Shown: positions 1-10,419 of the stretch, piece after piece
Layout: each line of letters starts with the position of its first letter
Numbering within the stretch: the stretch's first letter is position 1
Assembly: GCF_035083965.1 (NCBI RefSeq)
Contig: NC_089738.1
Coordinates: 11,372,734-11,436,733 of the forward strand
DNA length: 64,000 bases
DNA from: Branchiostoma lanceolatum
Lineage: Eukaryota > Chordata > Leptocardii > Amphioxiformes > Branchiostomatidae
Direction: 5' to 3'
The notes under the pieces: model-generated
What the model was told of the DNA's origin: nothing
Database searches by the model: none
Seen by the model: the letters and a program-made list of their open reading frames with translations, nothing else
Program-made: the position numbers and the translations under genes

Positions 1-223
1 TTTGGGGCAAAATTGCTCAAAGACGTTCTTACGAAAGCTTTTTAAAAATGCACAATGTCGTGTACTTCCGGTTGTCGGACATGATACGAGGAAGGGAGTG
101 GAAGAGTTGGCGTTGTCCATACTGGGTCATAGGTTTTGTCAAATTGCCCAAGAGATAAAAACCAAACCCAAGCCAAAACGTCTGCACAGACGTCACAGCT
201 TTCAACCAAACATACCGCCTTAA
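1..223 (+). CDS. Possible terminal exon of a gene cut by the window edge
   Basis: The frame is open from the first bases to a TAA at 221-223 (about 73 codons). The translation reads like ordinary protein: a charged stretch containing VGHDTRKGVEELAL, followed by a lysine/arginine-rich tail (KTKPKPKRLHRRH). I do not recognise the family. The 5' part would lie left of the window. It could be a last exon or a chance open frame; nothing upstream is visible to settle this. Confidence 0.25.
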   Translation, partial: LGQNCSKTFLRKLFKNAQCRVLPVVGHDTRKGVEELALSILGHRFCQIAQEIKTKPKPKRLHRRHSFQPNIPP

Positions 224-3200
224 TGTTATGTTAACCCACAGTCACCCAGCTACCATACGTTTTGTAAATCATTTCGACAAGTCACTAGATCCAAGACAAA
301 AGTGCCGGCCAGCACATATTACAAGTGTACAAAATGTAGGCAAGCTTAACGCTGGCGACTTCTAAATTTGTGCTTGCCCAGTAAGATCATAGAACTGTCA
401 AACTACATTTGCATTTCACCATGATGACATGGCCTGTCAATGCACTTCATGCCACTGTAATGTGACCCGCATACGCCACCTTACCCCAAGGACAGGGCGA
501 TCCACAAGTCAACTGATCGCGGTGTTGTTTTCCGCGAAGTGTTGGTGCGCTGTAACTGTGCCAGTACAACATTGTACATGTGCCTTCACCATACATTATG
601 CTGCACGTGCAATGTTGTAGTTGTTACACCGGTTGGTGTACGTGTTGTTGAGCAAGTACCACATGAAAAGTTATCGCCGAGTATGTAACATTCACACATG
701 TACGCACAGCACAATTCTCTCAGTAAGACAACATATACGCAGACAGTTCGACAACTGCAAGTAGCTCACCTCAGTTCAAGAAGAACACCAAGACACCAGA
801 GTCCTGTCCCCAAGACGAAGACGCCCTATCCCGGTGTCTTAGACAGCTAAGGCGTAGACTTCCGTCTTTCTCACCTGGCCGACTGATGAACCCGATTGTC
901 TGTGACTTCTTACTTCTTACAGTAAAGGTCAGTTTGTTGACCCGTACATGTGACACGACGCTGTATCAGTGATTACAAATAGACCTGTTGTACAAGTGGC
1001 TGTCCTATACAAGATGTTGGACGAGACGATTTCTCGTTTGGAGGGGTGGTTGGCACGCCGATGGACGTAAATATACATAAGTATATAAAATATAAAATCA
1101 AAATTATAAACAGTGCCAGAGACTTTCTTGTTTTGGGATATGCAAACTTTCAGCCACCCCCCCCCCTCTCTCAACTACAAAAATGGACGAGCCGTTGTTG
1201 ACATGGCGGCTTTTAGATATATTTGTACCATATAAATCTTCATTTGAATCATTTACTGTCGTGCGACTTCTTATTTGTTAAGTTTGTCGTATATAGCGGC
1301 ACATATTCAGTTAAATGTACGTGTGTATTTCCCACAAGGAGTCTGTGATGATATCCGTATCAATTAAGGTCAATGTCAAGGAGATACAGAGGAAACGACC
1401 AGCTAAAAATATCACCCAACGTAAAACGGCTGAAGTATAATAAGACCTAGCGTTATAGCACTAGTAAACAGATTGTATAAAACTCGCGCGTTGGTAAGGT
1501 TGAAAAAACTGTTGTGCTCGCAATGTTGTCTTGTAAACATAGAGCGATGATGCGCGAAAAAAACTTCGACATGGAAAAACAAACAAAAATTCCGCACTCC
1601 CCAACGCCGATCTGTCTTGGATAGTCCAAATTCCTAATTTCACAATGCCAACGTTACAGACTTGCAAATTATCTATAACCATAAACGCTACTTATAAAGT
1701 TGTAAATCTCAAGTTGAACTCGACACGTTAACAATGCTTCACAATTACAGTTTACCATTTACTTTAATATTGTAAGGGGGCAGTGCGGGTCATACTTAGT
1801 ACAAACCGATGAAAAGACCGAACTTACAGATGAATTTAACTGTAACGTTGATACTGGTAAAATATTTACTTTGTCTTTGTGATGATGATGACAGGATATA
1901 AAACGTGTTTACCCCTATATCTATATTGGTCCGATCCAGGATGATCTCCTGACGCAGGCGTATTATATGGTTCTATATGAGATATTTATATCCTGGAGCT
2001 GTAGGTTGCGTCACGTGGGCCGACAGGCGCGGCTCTTACTGTCCTGATTTCACAATGCAGCTATCATAATTCCCCGAAAGGTCGATGCCATCTAGGTCAA
2101 TGAACCCGCATTGTCGGCCATCTTGAATTCTACTTCGAACCATGTTAAACTTCAAAGTGACTCTAAAAACGGATAAAAATGCAGCCAAACATGCAAAAAA
2201 ACTAACATGACTTTGGCTTTTGAAATCCATCCAAAAAGATACAATCTTGGCAATAATTGCTTCATCGTTGTACTAGACCAAGGAGGTTAAAATGTCCTTG
2301 ACTAGACGCAACTAACTTTGTGCTGGCAACTCCAGGTGTGAAAGGCAAGGTGAGATGTCCCATAAAGTCAGTGGACGACCGTACGGACGTTCACCCATCC
2401 TTGGCACACATACAAACACCTGCGGTGACACAACAGTTTCGTTTTTCGAACTCCGACTTGACATTGGGCCCATCGTCGGACGAAATTTCGGTTTGTGCTA
2501 GTAGCAGTTTGAAGTCTATATCTGTAACGTTATATATAACAACGCAGAGCTATAGCAAGCTCAATCAAAACAAAACAGACCCATACGATAATGACTGTAA
2601 CCTGAACTACACGTCTTGTGTATTTAACATACATATACGGCAGTTGAAAAACATGTTATCTAGTTTAGAACTACCCACGGTCACCGTGTTGTTTAGTCTA
2701 GTTCTCCATTCGTATGTTATTTCAGATGTTGGACACGAAACGTCTTCGTCATTGTGCTAAAAGTAGTTGTGACTTTTGTAGGGGAAACGGCTGACGTAAC
2801 ACGGTAGCCGATGTTTTCGACATCCTCTCCTGCGCCGAACTTCTGGCCCAATTTCGTGCTGTTTTGAAATCTGAAAATTTGTTGCTGAGTGGATTCAGCT
2901 AAAAGCCTATCGGAGATCCGTTCTGGCTATAGGCTAAAGGCTAGATAGTATCCCGGTGGTGAGACTTGGCTGCAAAACAAAGATTGAGCTATTTGGATTC
3001 AATTCAATTCAGTTTATCAAATTCAACCTTGCAGCATGAAATACAAGCTGAATTGCGCTGAGTTTTACACAATAGTGCTGTACACGAGCAGTCAAGTATC
3101 TCCAGAAATATGTATGATCTGAAGAAAATAACAACAAAAACTAGCTGTCACCGAAATAACTTTGGACACACACCAACCTAAACAAACTCACACACCGGAA

Positions 3201-3417
3201 ACAGACTTGATTAACGCACAAAATCGCAATAAGATGTTAGAGCTCTTAAAATTGTACAATAAAATTGGACCAAATTTGAAGTGGCCATTGTGAAGGGGAG
3301 GGGAGCATTAAATTGTATCGAACTGATTAACAATGTAACATTGATACGTCTGAATGACCAATGACAACACAGTTTACATAGCCTATATGTAAACTGTAGG
3401 CATGAGGTGATGTTACC
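224..3417. other. Intergenic, no recognised gene
   Basis: No exon chain with homology or convincing splice sites was found on either strand. The region is AT-rich with short simple repeats, for example an ATTCA-rich run near 3000. One 146-codon open frame at 2320-2760 is listed separately. Confidence 0.5.
2320..2760 (+). CDS. Unrecognised 146-codon open frame
   Basis: An uninterrupted ATG-to-TAA frame of 146 codons in otherwise stop-rich DNA. The product is rich in Ser/Thr and ends in a short hydrophobic stretch (VTVLFSLVLHSYV) that could be one membrane segment. No domain is recognised, and I found no upstream exon or poly(A) signal tied to it. It may be chance or a species-specific gene. 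Confidence 0.15.
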   Translation: MLATPGVKGKVRCPIKSVDDRTDVHPSLAHIQTPAVTQQFRFSNSDLTLGPSSDEISVCASSSLKSISVTLYITTQSYSKLNQNKTDPYDNDCNLNYTSCVFNIHIRQLKNMLSSLELPTVTVLFSLVLHSYVISDVGHETSSSLC

Positions 3418-4295
3418 TCAAGCCTAGGTTACACATAGCCGAACATGGCTCCCGAACGCTAGCCGACTCAGGTCGGCGGTAGTTCGGGAGCATTCTGACC
3501 AGTTTTTGGGCCACGCCTATCTTTGGCGCCGAACATGCGCCGAAGATGCGCCGATCATCTCCTAACCAGTACATGAATTACTCCCGAATGGGCCCCGAAT
3601 GCTTTCTAGCTTACTCCCAACCATTCCGACCTCTAGCCGCAGACTGCCGAATCTCTCCAGACTAAACCCCGACCGATTGCAGACCCTCTCACGAATTTAA
3701 ATGGACATATTCAGCGACTTTCAAAAGAGGGGTCATTTTCGGTTTTAATTAAAATAATCCATTCTATTATGTTGTTAACATCACCGAGAGATAGAATTCG
3801 GATCATGGCTAGCTTTAATACTGCTTTTAGTGTTCTTCTTTGTTTTTGATCGTGTGAAGGTCGGGGGTGATTCGCCCACGTTCCGATTGTAGTCACTTGG
3901 TTGAGAATTAGTTAGCAGAGTTTTGTCTACGGCCTTGGGGTGAGTTATGGGTAGGTTGGAAACTAGTTGGGAGTAAGTCAGTAGTGTTTCTGGCGTGGTT
4001 AAGGTTCTAAGTTTACTACTGACTCAATCCCGAATACCAGCCGAGCACTAGCCGACCGCGCCGAACACCAGCCGAACACCAGCCGACCCATTTCAGACCC
4101 TCCGTCCAGAGCCGAATGTTTTGAAATTTTCAAAACATTCGGCTGGCGCAGCCGAACACCATCCGACTCAGCCGAACGCCAGCCGACTCGGCCGAACGCC
4201 AACCGAGCTAGCTCCCGAATCACTCCCGAATTACTCCAACCATGGTCGGGGGAGAGTCGGGAGGCCATGTTCGGCTATGTGTAACCTAGGCTTGA
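3418..4295. mobile_element. Non-autonomous DNA element with about 32-bp terminal inverted repeats
   Basis: The left end begins TCAAGCCTAGGTTACACATA. The right end is its reverse complement, and the match runs for about 32 bases to GCCGAACATGGC. The interior is GC-rich and repeats the words GCCGAACACC / AGCCGACTC on both strands, so it can fold on itself. It has no transposase frame. I saw no clear target-site duplication, so the class is open. Two short frames inside it are products of the repeats. Confidence 0.75.
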
Positions 4296-4527
4296 CCTGT
4301 CGTAAGTGGACCATTAATTCCGTCCTGTGTTGTACAGCATGTCGACATGGAATGTAAACGAAAACGCACCACACTTCACAGCTTCAGTAAACATAGCACG
4401 CCATTTGATACATTACTGACCTAATACCTGTTTTTCGTCGCAATGTATGTCAGCTGTTCACAGGATGGTTGAATTTGAAATATTCTGAATATCATGTGAC
4501 ACGTATGTACAGTTTATATATGTATTT

Positions 4528-4897
4528 CTTAAAAGTACGCATTGTAGGAACTGCAAGTTTTTTTTATTTCAAAAATATCTCCATTCAAATTGACATTTGC
4601 AACTTATTTTCCACATATTCGTGTTATTTTTTTAAGAATTTCCAGCGTTTGTAATCAACGCGAAAGCAAACTGTCTTATATATATACATAGTTTTTGATA
4701 GCCTGCCGGAAACTCCCCAACCGCAGAACCTATAGCATATTTGAAGACGTTCTCAAGACGCAACAAAGTCACATTCACACGCTGTGGATATCGGTGTGCA
4801 GTGTAATAACCTAAAGGTAGATTCAACTTCTGATGTAGAAAAAGCACAAAAAAGGTTACTGTTCTGGTGGGTCAGATTCTACAATACGTACCTTTAA
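4528..4897. mobile_element. MITE-like element with CTTAAA(A/G)GTACG ends
   Basis: The left end reads CTTAAAAGTACGCATTGTAG. The right end is its inverted copy (CTTAAAGGTACGTATTGTAG on the minus strand). The interior shares the stretch ATTGACATTTGCAAC with the element at 22308-22525, so the two belong to one family. No coding capacity. Confidence 0.65.
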
Positions 4898-5137
4898 GTC
4901 TTGTCTTCACTTGTAAGTGTGAGTAAAGAGTTCGTACTTTCTTCAAGTGAAAGTCTAAACGCTTCTCACAGAAACTGATTTTTAAGTGAATATGAGGATA
5001 TTCAAAGTAAATACCTATCATGATTTAATCAATGTAACTTCATGCATGTTACTGTTTTTGTACCACATTGTAACAATAGGGAGGGGGTGGAAAGGAGAGA
5101 AGAGCTGTGTCATGGGGTCAGTGTTCGAGCGAACATC

Positions 5138-5545
5138 GTGTAACTAGATATTCGGGTAAGTCATGCTGACTCGACATTTAACATATGCCAATCTCATGGG
5201 TGACCGTAAGAACATTGTTTACAAGCCGGATGATAAGTGAGAATTCAATAGTTGACCGAGAGAACATTGTGATGTGACAAGATATTCAGGTAAGTCATGC
5301 TGACGTCAAGTTTAACATATGCCAATTCCATGGGTGATCGTAAGAACATCGTTTACTAGCCAGATGATAATCTGAATTGAGAATGCGATACTTGACCTAG
5401 AGAACATTGTAATGTGACAAGATATTCGAGTAAGTCAACCTGACTTGACATTTAACATATACCAATCCGATCAGATGACCGAAAGAACATCGTTTGCTAC
5501 GTGAGAGTTCAATAGAAGGCCGTGAAACATTGTGATAACGATTTA
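5138..5545. repeat. Tandem array, three diverged copies, about 135-140 bp each
   Basis: The words AGATATTC, AAGTCA(T)GCTGAC, TTTAACATATGCCAAT and AGAACATTGT recur in order. AGATATTC starts at 5145, 5280 and 5420, giving periods of 135 and 140. Copies differ by scattered substitutions and small indels. No coding capacity. Confidence 0.8.
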
Positions 5546-6538
5546 AAGTAGTCATTTTAAGAATACAAGTAGTCCCAGAATAAGATTTGGTTGAAGTGAA
5601 CATGTGGGGATGAAACAGACCATCTGGGAAAGTTGGTGTTGGACTTCTGACGCAGTTTGGGAATGTAAAAAACAGATACAACTCCTTTGTTGAGTGGATT
5701 TACGTTTTAACATGTTTTCTTCAAAGCTTTCAAGTCTTTACCGGGGTCTTTTGAGCAGATGTACTTTAGTTTCGCTCGTGGATTGACAGGACATAAACTG
5801 GCACTTGGCAGGAGTGTACGCGTGTTCCATCTCTGAGTTCATGTCTGGTATTCCTGGTAATTTTTCGTCACTTCTTTTAGGTCTATTTCAGAGCTTCAGG
5901 TTTTAAGACATGTAGCATTGTAGGAAACAGAAGGATCCTTGCGAACATCAGATATGAGCAAAATAGGCAGAACCACGACAGGCACGTCTTCCGGTAATGG
6001 GCCTTTCAGTATCAAATTCGCCTCCCTTCTTATCTGCTGCGCCCCCTACCGACCGAACAGGTATGGACACTTATTGGTAGAGCCCTGTAGAAAATTGACT
6101 GTAAATCCAAACACGAACGGTACATTCATAAAAGGCTTTTCTGATATGGTTACAGCATCAACACACTGCCCATCCACAACCTGACAAAAGCAGATAGAGA
6201 GGCCAGAGAACACAATTCGTCACCTGCAACTACAACCATGGAGTGAAACTACAACCTATCAAATGTATGTGTTCTTCCGTCTAGCATCGCAAGGGAGCAG
6301 TGTTGGCATGTCAGTTTATTTTCACGCTGTCACTCAGCGGTGTGTTGTTTTCTCTTTTGTGATATTAATATGTCAAATATCCTGCTTTCATACCCAGCAA
6401 TCCATATTCAGTGTAACTACACTTCTTTCTTAATTCATCAAAAATGTTAAGTCAAAATGCCAATTTAGCTAGTCTCTACCAGACTAACCGCGCCGGCTGT
6501 AGGGAGAACATTTGCCGGGGGGCTTTGGCCATGGAGGG

Positions 6539-6883
6539 TATAGGCACATTAACAAAATCTATGTCCGACCAGGAATTTTTAAATTTTACTTTCAGTTGAT
6601 AGGGCACTTGATATGTATTTGAAAACTGAAGACCGCAAAATTATATCGTTTATGGTGACGGAGCCTTAGGTGTTCGAAGTTCCGCCCGGCATTGCCTAGG
6701 CATTGTAGCCTATAGGCACATTAACAAAATCTATGTCCGACCAAGAATTTTTAAACTTTACTTTCAGATGATAGGGCACTTGATATGTATTTGAAAACGG
6801 AAGACCGCAAAATTATATCGTTCATGGTAACGGAGCCTTAGGTGTTCAAAATTCCGCCCGGCATTGCCTAGGCATTGCTTGGG
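6539..6883. repeat. 172-bp tandem duplication
   Basis: The segment starting TATAGGCACATTAACAAAAT at 6539 recurs at 6711 with a few substitutions. Both copies end in GCCCGGCATTGCCTAGGCAT. The few differences suggest a fairly recent duplication. A hairpin element follows directly. Confidence 0.85.
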
Positions 6884-6889
6884 CATTGT

Positions 6890-6968
6890 TAGCCTGGAAT
6901 CCAAACCTATTATAGCTCCGCAAATAGAGAGAGACTAGGGAGCTATAATAGGTTCGGATTCCAGGCTA
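6890..6968. mobile_element. 79-bp hairpin element with TAGCCTGG ends
   Basis: The left arm TAGCCTGGAATCC...TATTATAGCTCC (6890-6919) is inverted at 6938-6968 with about one mismatch, leaving a short loop. The ends TAGCCT/AGGCTA match the other hairpin elements in this window. No target duplication is visible here. Confidence 0.7.
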
Positions 6969-8307
6969 ATTCCCAAGGCGGTTGCGTTCAGTTTGTCTGT
7001 GTCTTGATCAATCACTCAAATGTGACACATTTCCGTCAGCCTACAGGTGTCACAAGCTACAGGAAGATAAGGGCTTCTAAGAACCCTTATTAGTCACGTG
7101 ACGTGTTTCTTCAAACGTTGTAGCCTACAGGTACATACTATAGACTATGACAACGGTCAGCACAAAAAAGGCTACAATTGTCAATTCATTTTTTTTTTGC
7201 ACTTTGGCAAGTAAAACTCGTCAATACCGTTGTATTTTGCATACCTACAAACAGACGATGACATTTAAGTTAAAAGCACGACATGTTTACAAAACTTTGC
7301 CTTAAGCTTTAGGGGCAGGTCACTGTGGGTCATCTGGAAGTGGTCGGACAGGTTTCTACGTGTCTGTTTTTCGAGGACACGTTTAAATGCCCAGGGAAAG
7401 CTTAAAAGCTTGGTTGGGTGCACACACAGTTTCTGTAGTTCTCTCAATTGTACACCTAGAAGATTGGAAGAGAAGAGTTTTGTCAGTACATCGACGATTT
7501 GAAGACGTTCTTGGCGATTTACTTTGGACCTGAGATCGCATATTGTACGTTGTTGAAGGTAAGGTTACGTTCTGTGTCTTTTAGCTGCACGTAAACATGT
7601 AATTGGCTTGATCATGACATGGCCATGGGGGTGGGGTATTTTGGACAAACCTAACGTGGTGTATGGTATTGATTGATACTAAAGGTGGACAAGGAAGGAA
7701 ACATATGCAGTGATGAAAATGTTGGTGCTATTTTCCCATTCAGATTAACAGAACATGACTATTTTCTATTTCTGCTTATTTTCTCAGACATTTAGGAAAC
7801 GTCTGTGGAAATGTGCTTTAACGTCACGTGTAGATAAGTATATAGATATACAGCGATCTTGTGCATTCCACGGCACGAGAGAATTCAGACCAATTCTTGT
7901 TGACGCCGGATCGTTTACGATCTTGTTTAGACAGATCTGAACCGATGATTTATGGCAACCTTGAGCAATCATTGGCATCTTATTCCAGATATGAACACCT
8001 TTTTTTCAGTCCAGCTGTAAGTTGCCGGTGAAGCTTTTGCCAAACACGGAAGGGGAGAGGGTCATATGATAGAGCAACGTTATTCTAAGACGTTTGTCTT
8101 TGAGCAAAGTATAAGTGAGAGACAGAAGAGAATTTAAATGTCCCATGTGTCCAACATAAGTCAAGGTTAGGGTACAGCCCATGGCCACATTATACGTTTA
8201 ATTCAGGGCCAAACTTAACAAAACTTATACATGTAGCTAGGCCGTTCCTCAAACTGCTGATTTGACTTCAGAAGTGAACAGCAGACATAGAACAGTATAG
8301 ACATGGG

Positions 8308-8562
8308 TTAAACGTGTTTAACATTATAAGAAAAAGACAATACAGGTCTTAACTCTTTGCTGTGGGCAAAAGTAAGGCGAGTGTGTGTAGCGGGGAGAAA
8401 TGCAAGGGTCTTGCAGGTCAACACGTGTCCCCTGAGGGCCCAGGTCAGTCCGAACTTGCTTACGAGCTGCTCTTGTTCTTCTTTAGTCCGGTCCTCAATT
8501 GAGGCGAAGCATGATGCTTTTTCGAGTAGCTCGTAGTGCAATGCGGCTTCACATTTTGCCAT
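8308..8562 (-). CDS. Unrecognised 84-codon open frame
   Basis: The frame runs from ATG at 8562 to a stop at 8308. The N-terminal half is a plausible charged helix (ASIEDRTKEEQEQLVSKFG). No domain is recognised, and no splice partner was found. It sits upstream of and divergent from the PP1-motif gene, with a hairpin element between them. It may be a small gene, a single exon or chance. Confidence 0.22.
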   Translation of the reverse strand: MAKCEAALHYELLEKASCFASIEDRTKEEQEQLVSKFGLTWALRGHVLTCKTLAFLPATHTRLTFAHSKELRPVLSFSYNVKHV

Positions 8563-8641
8563 AAAGCCGCGTGGTAGTTATGTCAACCGGCTACTAGTGG
8601 AAAGCCCACATCTAACACGAAATGGGACCATTTCACTCATT

Positions 8642-8762
8642 CAGCCCGAGTACCATCCTCCGAAGTGACCGCTGGCTCAATGCTTGTCGTTTGCAAGTGC
8701 ACGTGGTTAGCAAGCGACAAGCATTGAGCCGACGGTCACTACGGAGGATGGTACTCAGGCTA
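8642..8762. mobile_element. Hairpin element, TAGCCTGAGTACC family
   Basis: The left arm (8642-8694) and right arm (8711-8762) are inverted copies with few mismatches; the outer word on the right is GGTACTCAGGCTA. It is clearly related to the element at 11003-11112. The flanks TCACTCATT / CCACCCATA agree at 6 of 9 bases, compatible with a decayed 9-bp target duplication. Confidence 0.8.
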
Positions 8763-8898
8763 CCACCCATACAGACTTTTGGCTAAGATCTAGACTTATG
8801 ACATAATAGTGATGTGCTCGCTTAAACCATTGGAACATATAAATAACTGTTCGTTGTTGATTTTCTATTCACTCAGGGGTAACCAAGCTTCACGCAGT

Positions 8899-10419
8899 AT
8901 GAATATCAAGGACAAGACGATGTACGGGCACACAGTCACATATATAGTGACATCGTCGAAAACCTGCACAATTGAGAATACAAGAAACAACCCTAACAAT
9001 ATGACACAGTCTTTGCAAGTTGAATCGCTTTCATCTTCAGAAGAGGTGTACGACTTTCTGTCTGATGAAACTGCGGAAACTGATAAAGCTGATGCATCTA
9101 CATGTACAGGTTCTGAGAGGCGGAATTATGTCCAAGGCAAAGATGAAGCCAGCTTAACAGAGAAAAGTGTGAATGGCGTTTCCGTAAGTACATTTCAAAC
9201 AAGAGTATCAGAAGTCTCTAAGAATGGGCATGATTTTACCAGTAGAACGACGGAGATATCTCCCGAAACGGTTTATACGTACACAGAGACGATCTTGTAC
9301 GATGAAGAAGAGGCATTCTTTATCCTGTGCGAAGACACTGGAGACATTCCGTGTAGAAAGTTGGATGCTGAGACCAGTGATCTCAGTACAGAAACCAGTT
9401 TCAGGGACAAACCACCATGTGCAGATGCGCGTAGCAATGTCGAAAAGCCAGCAATTTCGTCACAAATTCAACCAACTACTGATACAGAGTCTGATAGTTG
9501 CACCATCACAACAAACGAAAGCCTAACAATATCAGAACAAGAGGCGGACTACTTTTTGGACAATGTTCAGGGACGTTTCTCTCAAGCTACATGGCAACCT
9601 AGCGGACTGATCCACAAAGATGACGTCACTCATGGCCAGACCAAGGACACAACTCAAGAACGTCCTCAACCAGCTGGTGAAGTCTGCCAAGTAACTGGTG
9701 ACACCACAGAACCTTCGGATCACACGTCCTTGATCCCAGAACTTGAGAAGCATCTCAACATGACAGAGGAAAAGCTACTGCAGTCTCAACAACACTTTCT
9801 TCACATCTTAGCTGGCCATGGAAATGATCATTCGTTGCTGACACCACTTCCATCGTCATCTCATACAACTGGCAACAAATACGACAACACCTTGTCAGAA
9901 TCCTCTGAACAAAGAGATAGCAATGACAACGTTGTCATGGCAAGCAGTCAAGAAGAAAACAGGACTGTTACAGGGGCACTTGTAGACAAGAATAAAGACG
10001 TTTGCATCAAAGAAACTGGCAAAGGAAGTGAAGAAAACATGTCTACAAGAAGATCTTCTTTAAGGTGTGCAGAAAACCCCCAGTCATACCCTTTGAAACG
10101 GGTCCGTTTCTCAGAAAAGCTTATCATAGAACTGGACAAATTTGGCGACTTTCTAAACAGCAAGGTAATCGACATATCCAAAGGAACCCCCATCGAAAAG
10201 CTTTCTGGTACTTTTGATGACATTCGTTATAAAAGTAGAACTTTCTTCAAAACTGCTCTTTTTAAAACAGTTTTCGACGACCACAATGATCACTTCAAAC
10301 CACCAGCAATACAGAAAAGAAGCAGGAAAAATAGAAGACGACGAAAAGGTTCTTCTCTTTCGACTTCCAAAAAACAGCTTGTATATTCAGTACAGTCCGT
10401 TGGGACACTTTGGCTGTGA
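8899..10419 (+). CDS. Acidic, disordered protein with a PP1-docking motif; possible PPP1R15-like
   Basis: One long coding exon of 506 codons ends at TGA 10417-10419. The frame is open from ATG 8809, but its first 30 codons include what looks like an intron end (pyrimidine-rich, then CAG at 8874-8876). I therefore prefer the ATG at 8899, just after that acceptor. The product is rich in Ser, Thr, Glu and Asp and is probably disordered. Three acidic-aromatic stretches are spaced about 80-90 residues apart (around residues 49-56, 135-146 and 214-222). Near residue 400 lies KRVRFSEK, a canonical RVxF docking site for protein phosphatase 1. It is followed by a helical, basic C-terminus. An acidic disordered N-part with a C-terminal KVRFSEK-type motif resembles PPP1R15 (GADD34/CReP), but the GPWE-RF region of that family is not clear. 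It converges on TAF6. It is surely coding; its identity is uncertain. Confidence 0.75.
   Translation: MNIKDKTMYGHTVTYIVTSSKTCTIENTRNNPNNMTQSLQVESLSSSEEVYDFLSDETAETDKADASTCTGSERRNYVQGKDEASLTEKSVNGVSVSTFQTRVSEVSKNGHDFTSRTTEISPETVYTYTETILYDEEEAFFILCEDTGDIPCRKLDAETSDLSTETSFRDKPPCADARSNVEKPAISSQIQPTTDTESDSCTITTNESLTISEQEADYFLDNVQGRFSQATWQPSGLIHKDDVTHGQTKDTTQERPQPAGEVCQVTGDTTEPSDHTSLIPELEKHLNMTEEKLLQSQQHFLHILAGHGNDHSLLTPLPSSSHTTGNKYDNTLSESSEQRDSNDNVVMASSQEENRTVTGALVDKNKDVCIKETGKGSEENMSTRRSSLRCAENPQSYPLKRVRFSEKLIIELDKFGDFLNSKVIDISKGTPIEKLSGTFDDIRYKSRTFFKTALFKTVFDDHNDHFKPPAIQKRSRKNRRRRKGSSLSTSKKQLVYSVQSVGTLWL

Larger units (their letters stand above)
4898..8307. other. Intergenic, repeat-bearing
   Basis: No gene recognised. 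It contains a three-copy tandem array, a two-copy 172-bp tandem duplication and a hairpin element (listed separately). It also contains a perfect GTCACGTGAC palindrome at 7093-7102. Short open frames here (for example 5939-6184) look like chance. Confidence 0.5.

Noticed and set aside
4121-4357. Open frames on both strands within 3999-4357
   Set aside because: They are products of the GCCGAAC/GCCGACTC repeats of the TIR element.
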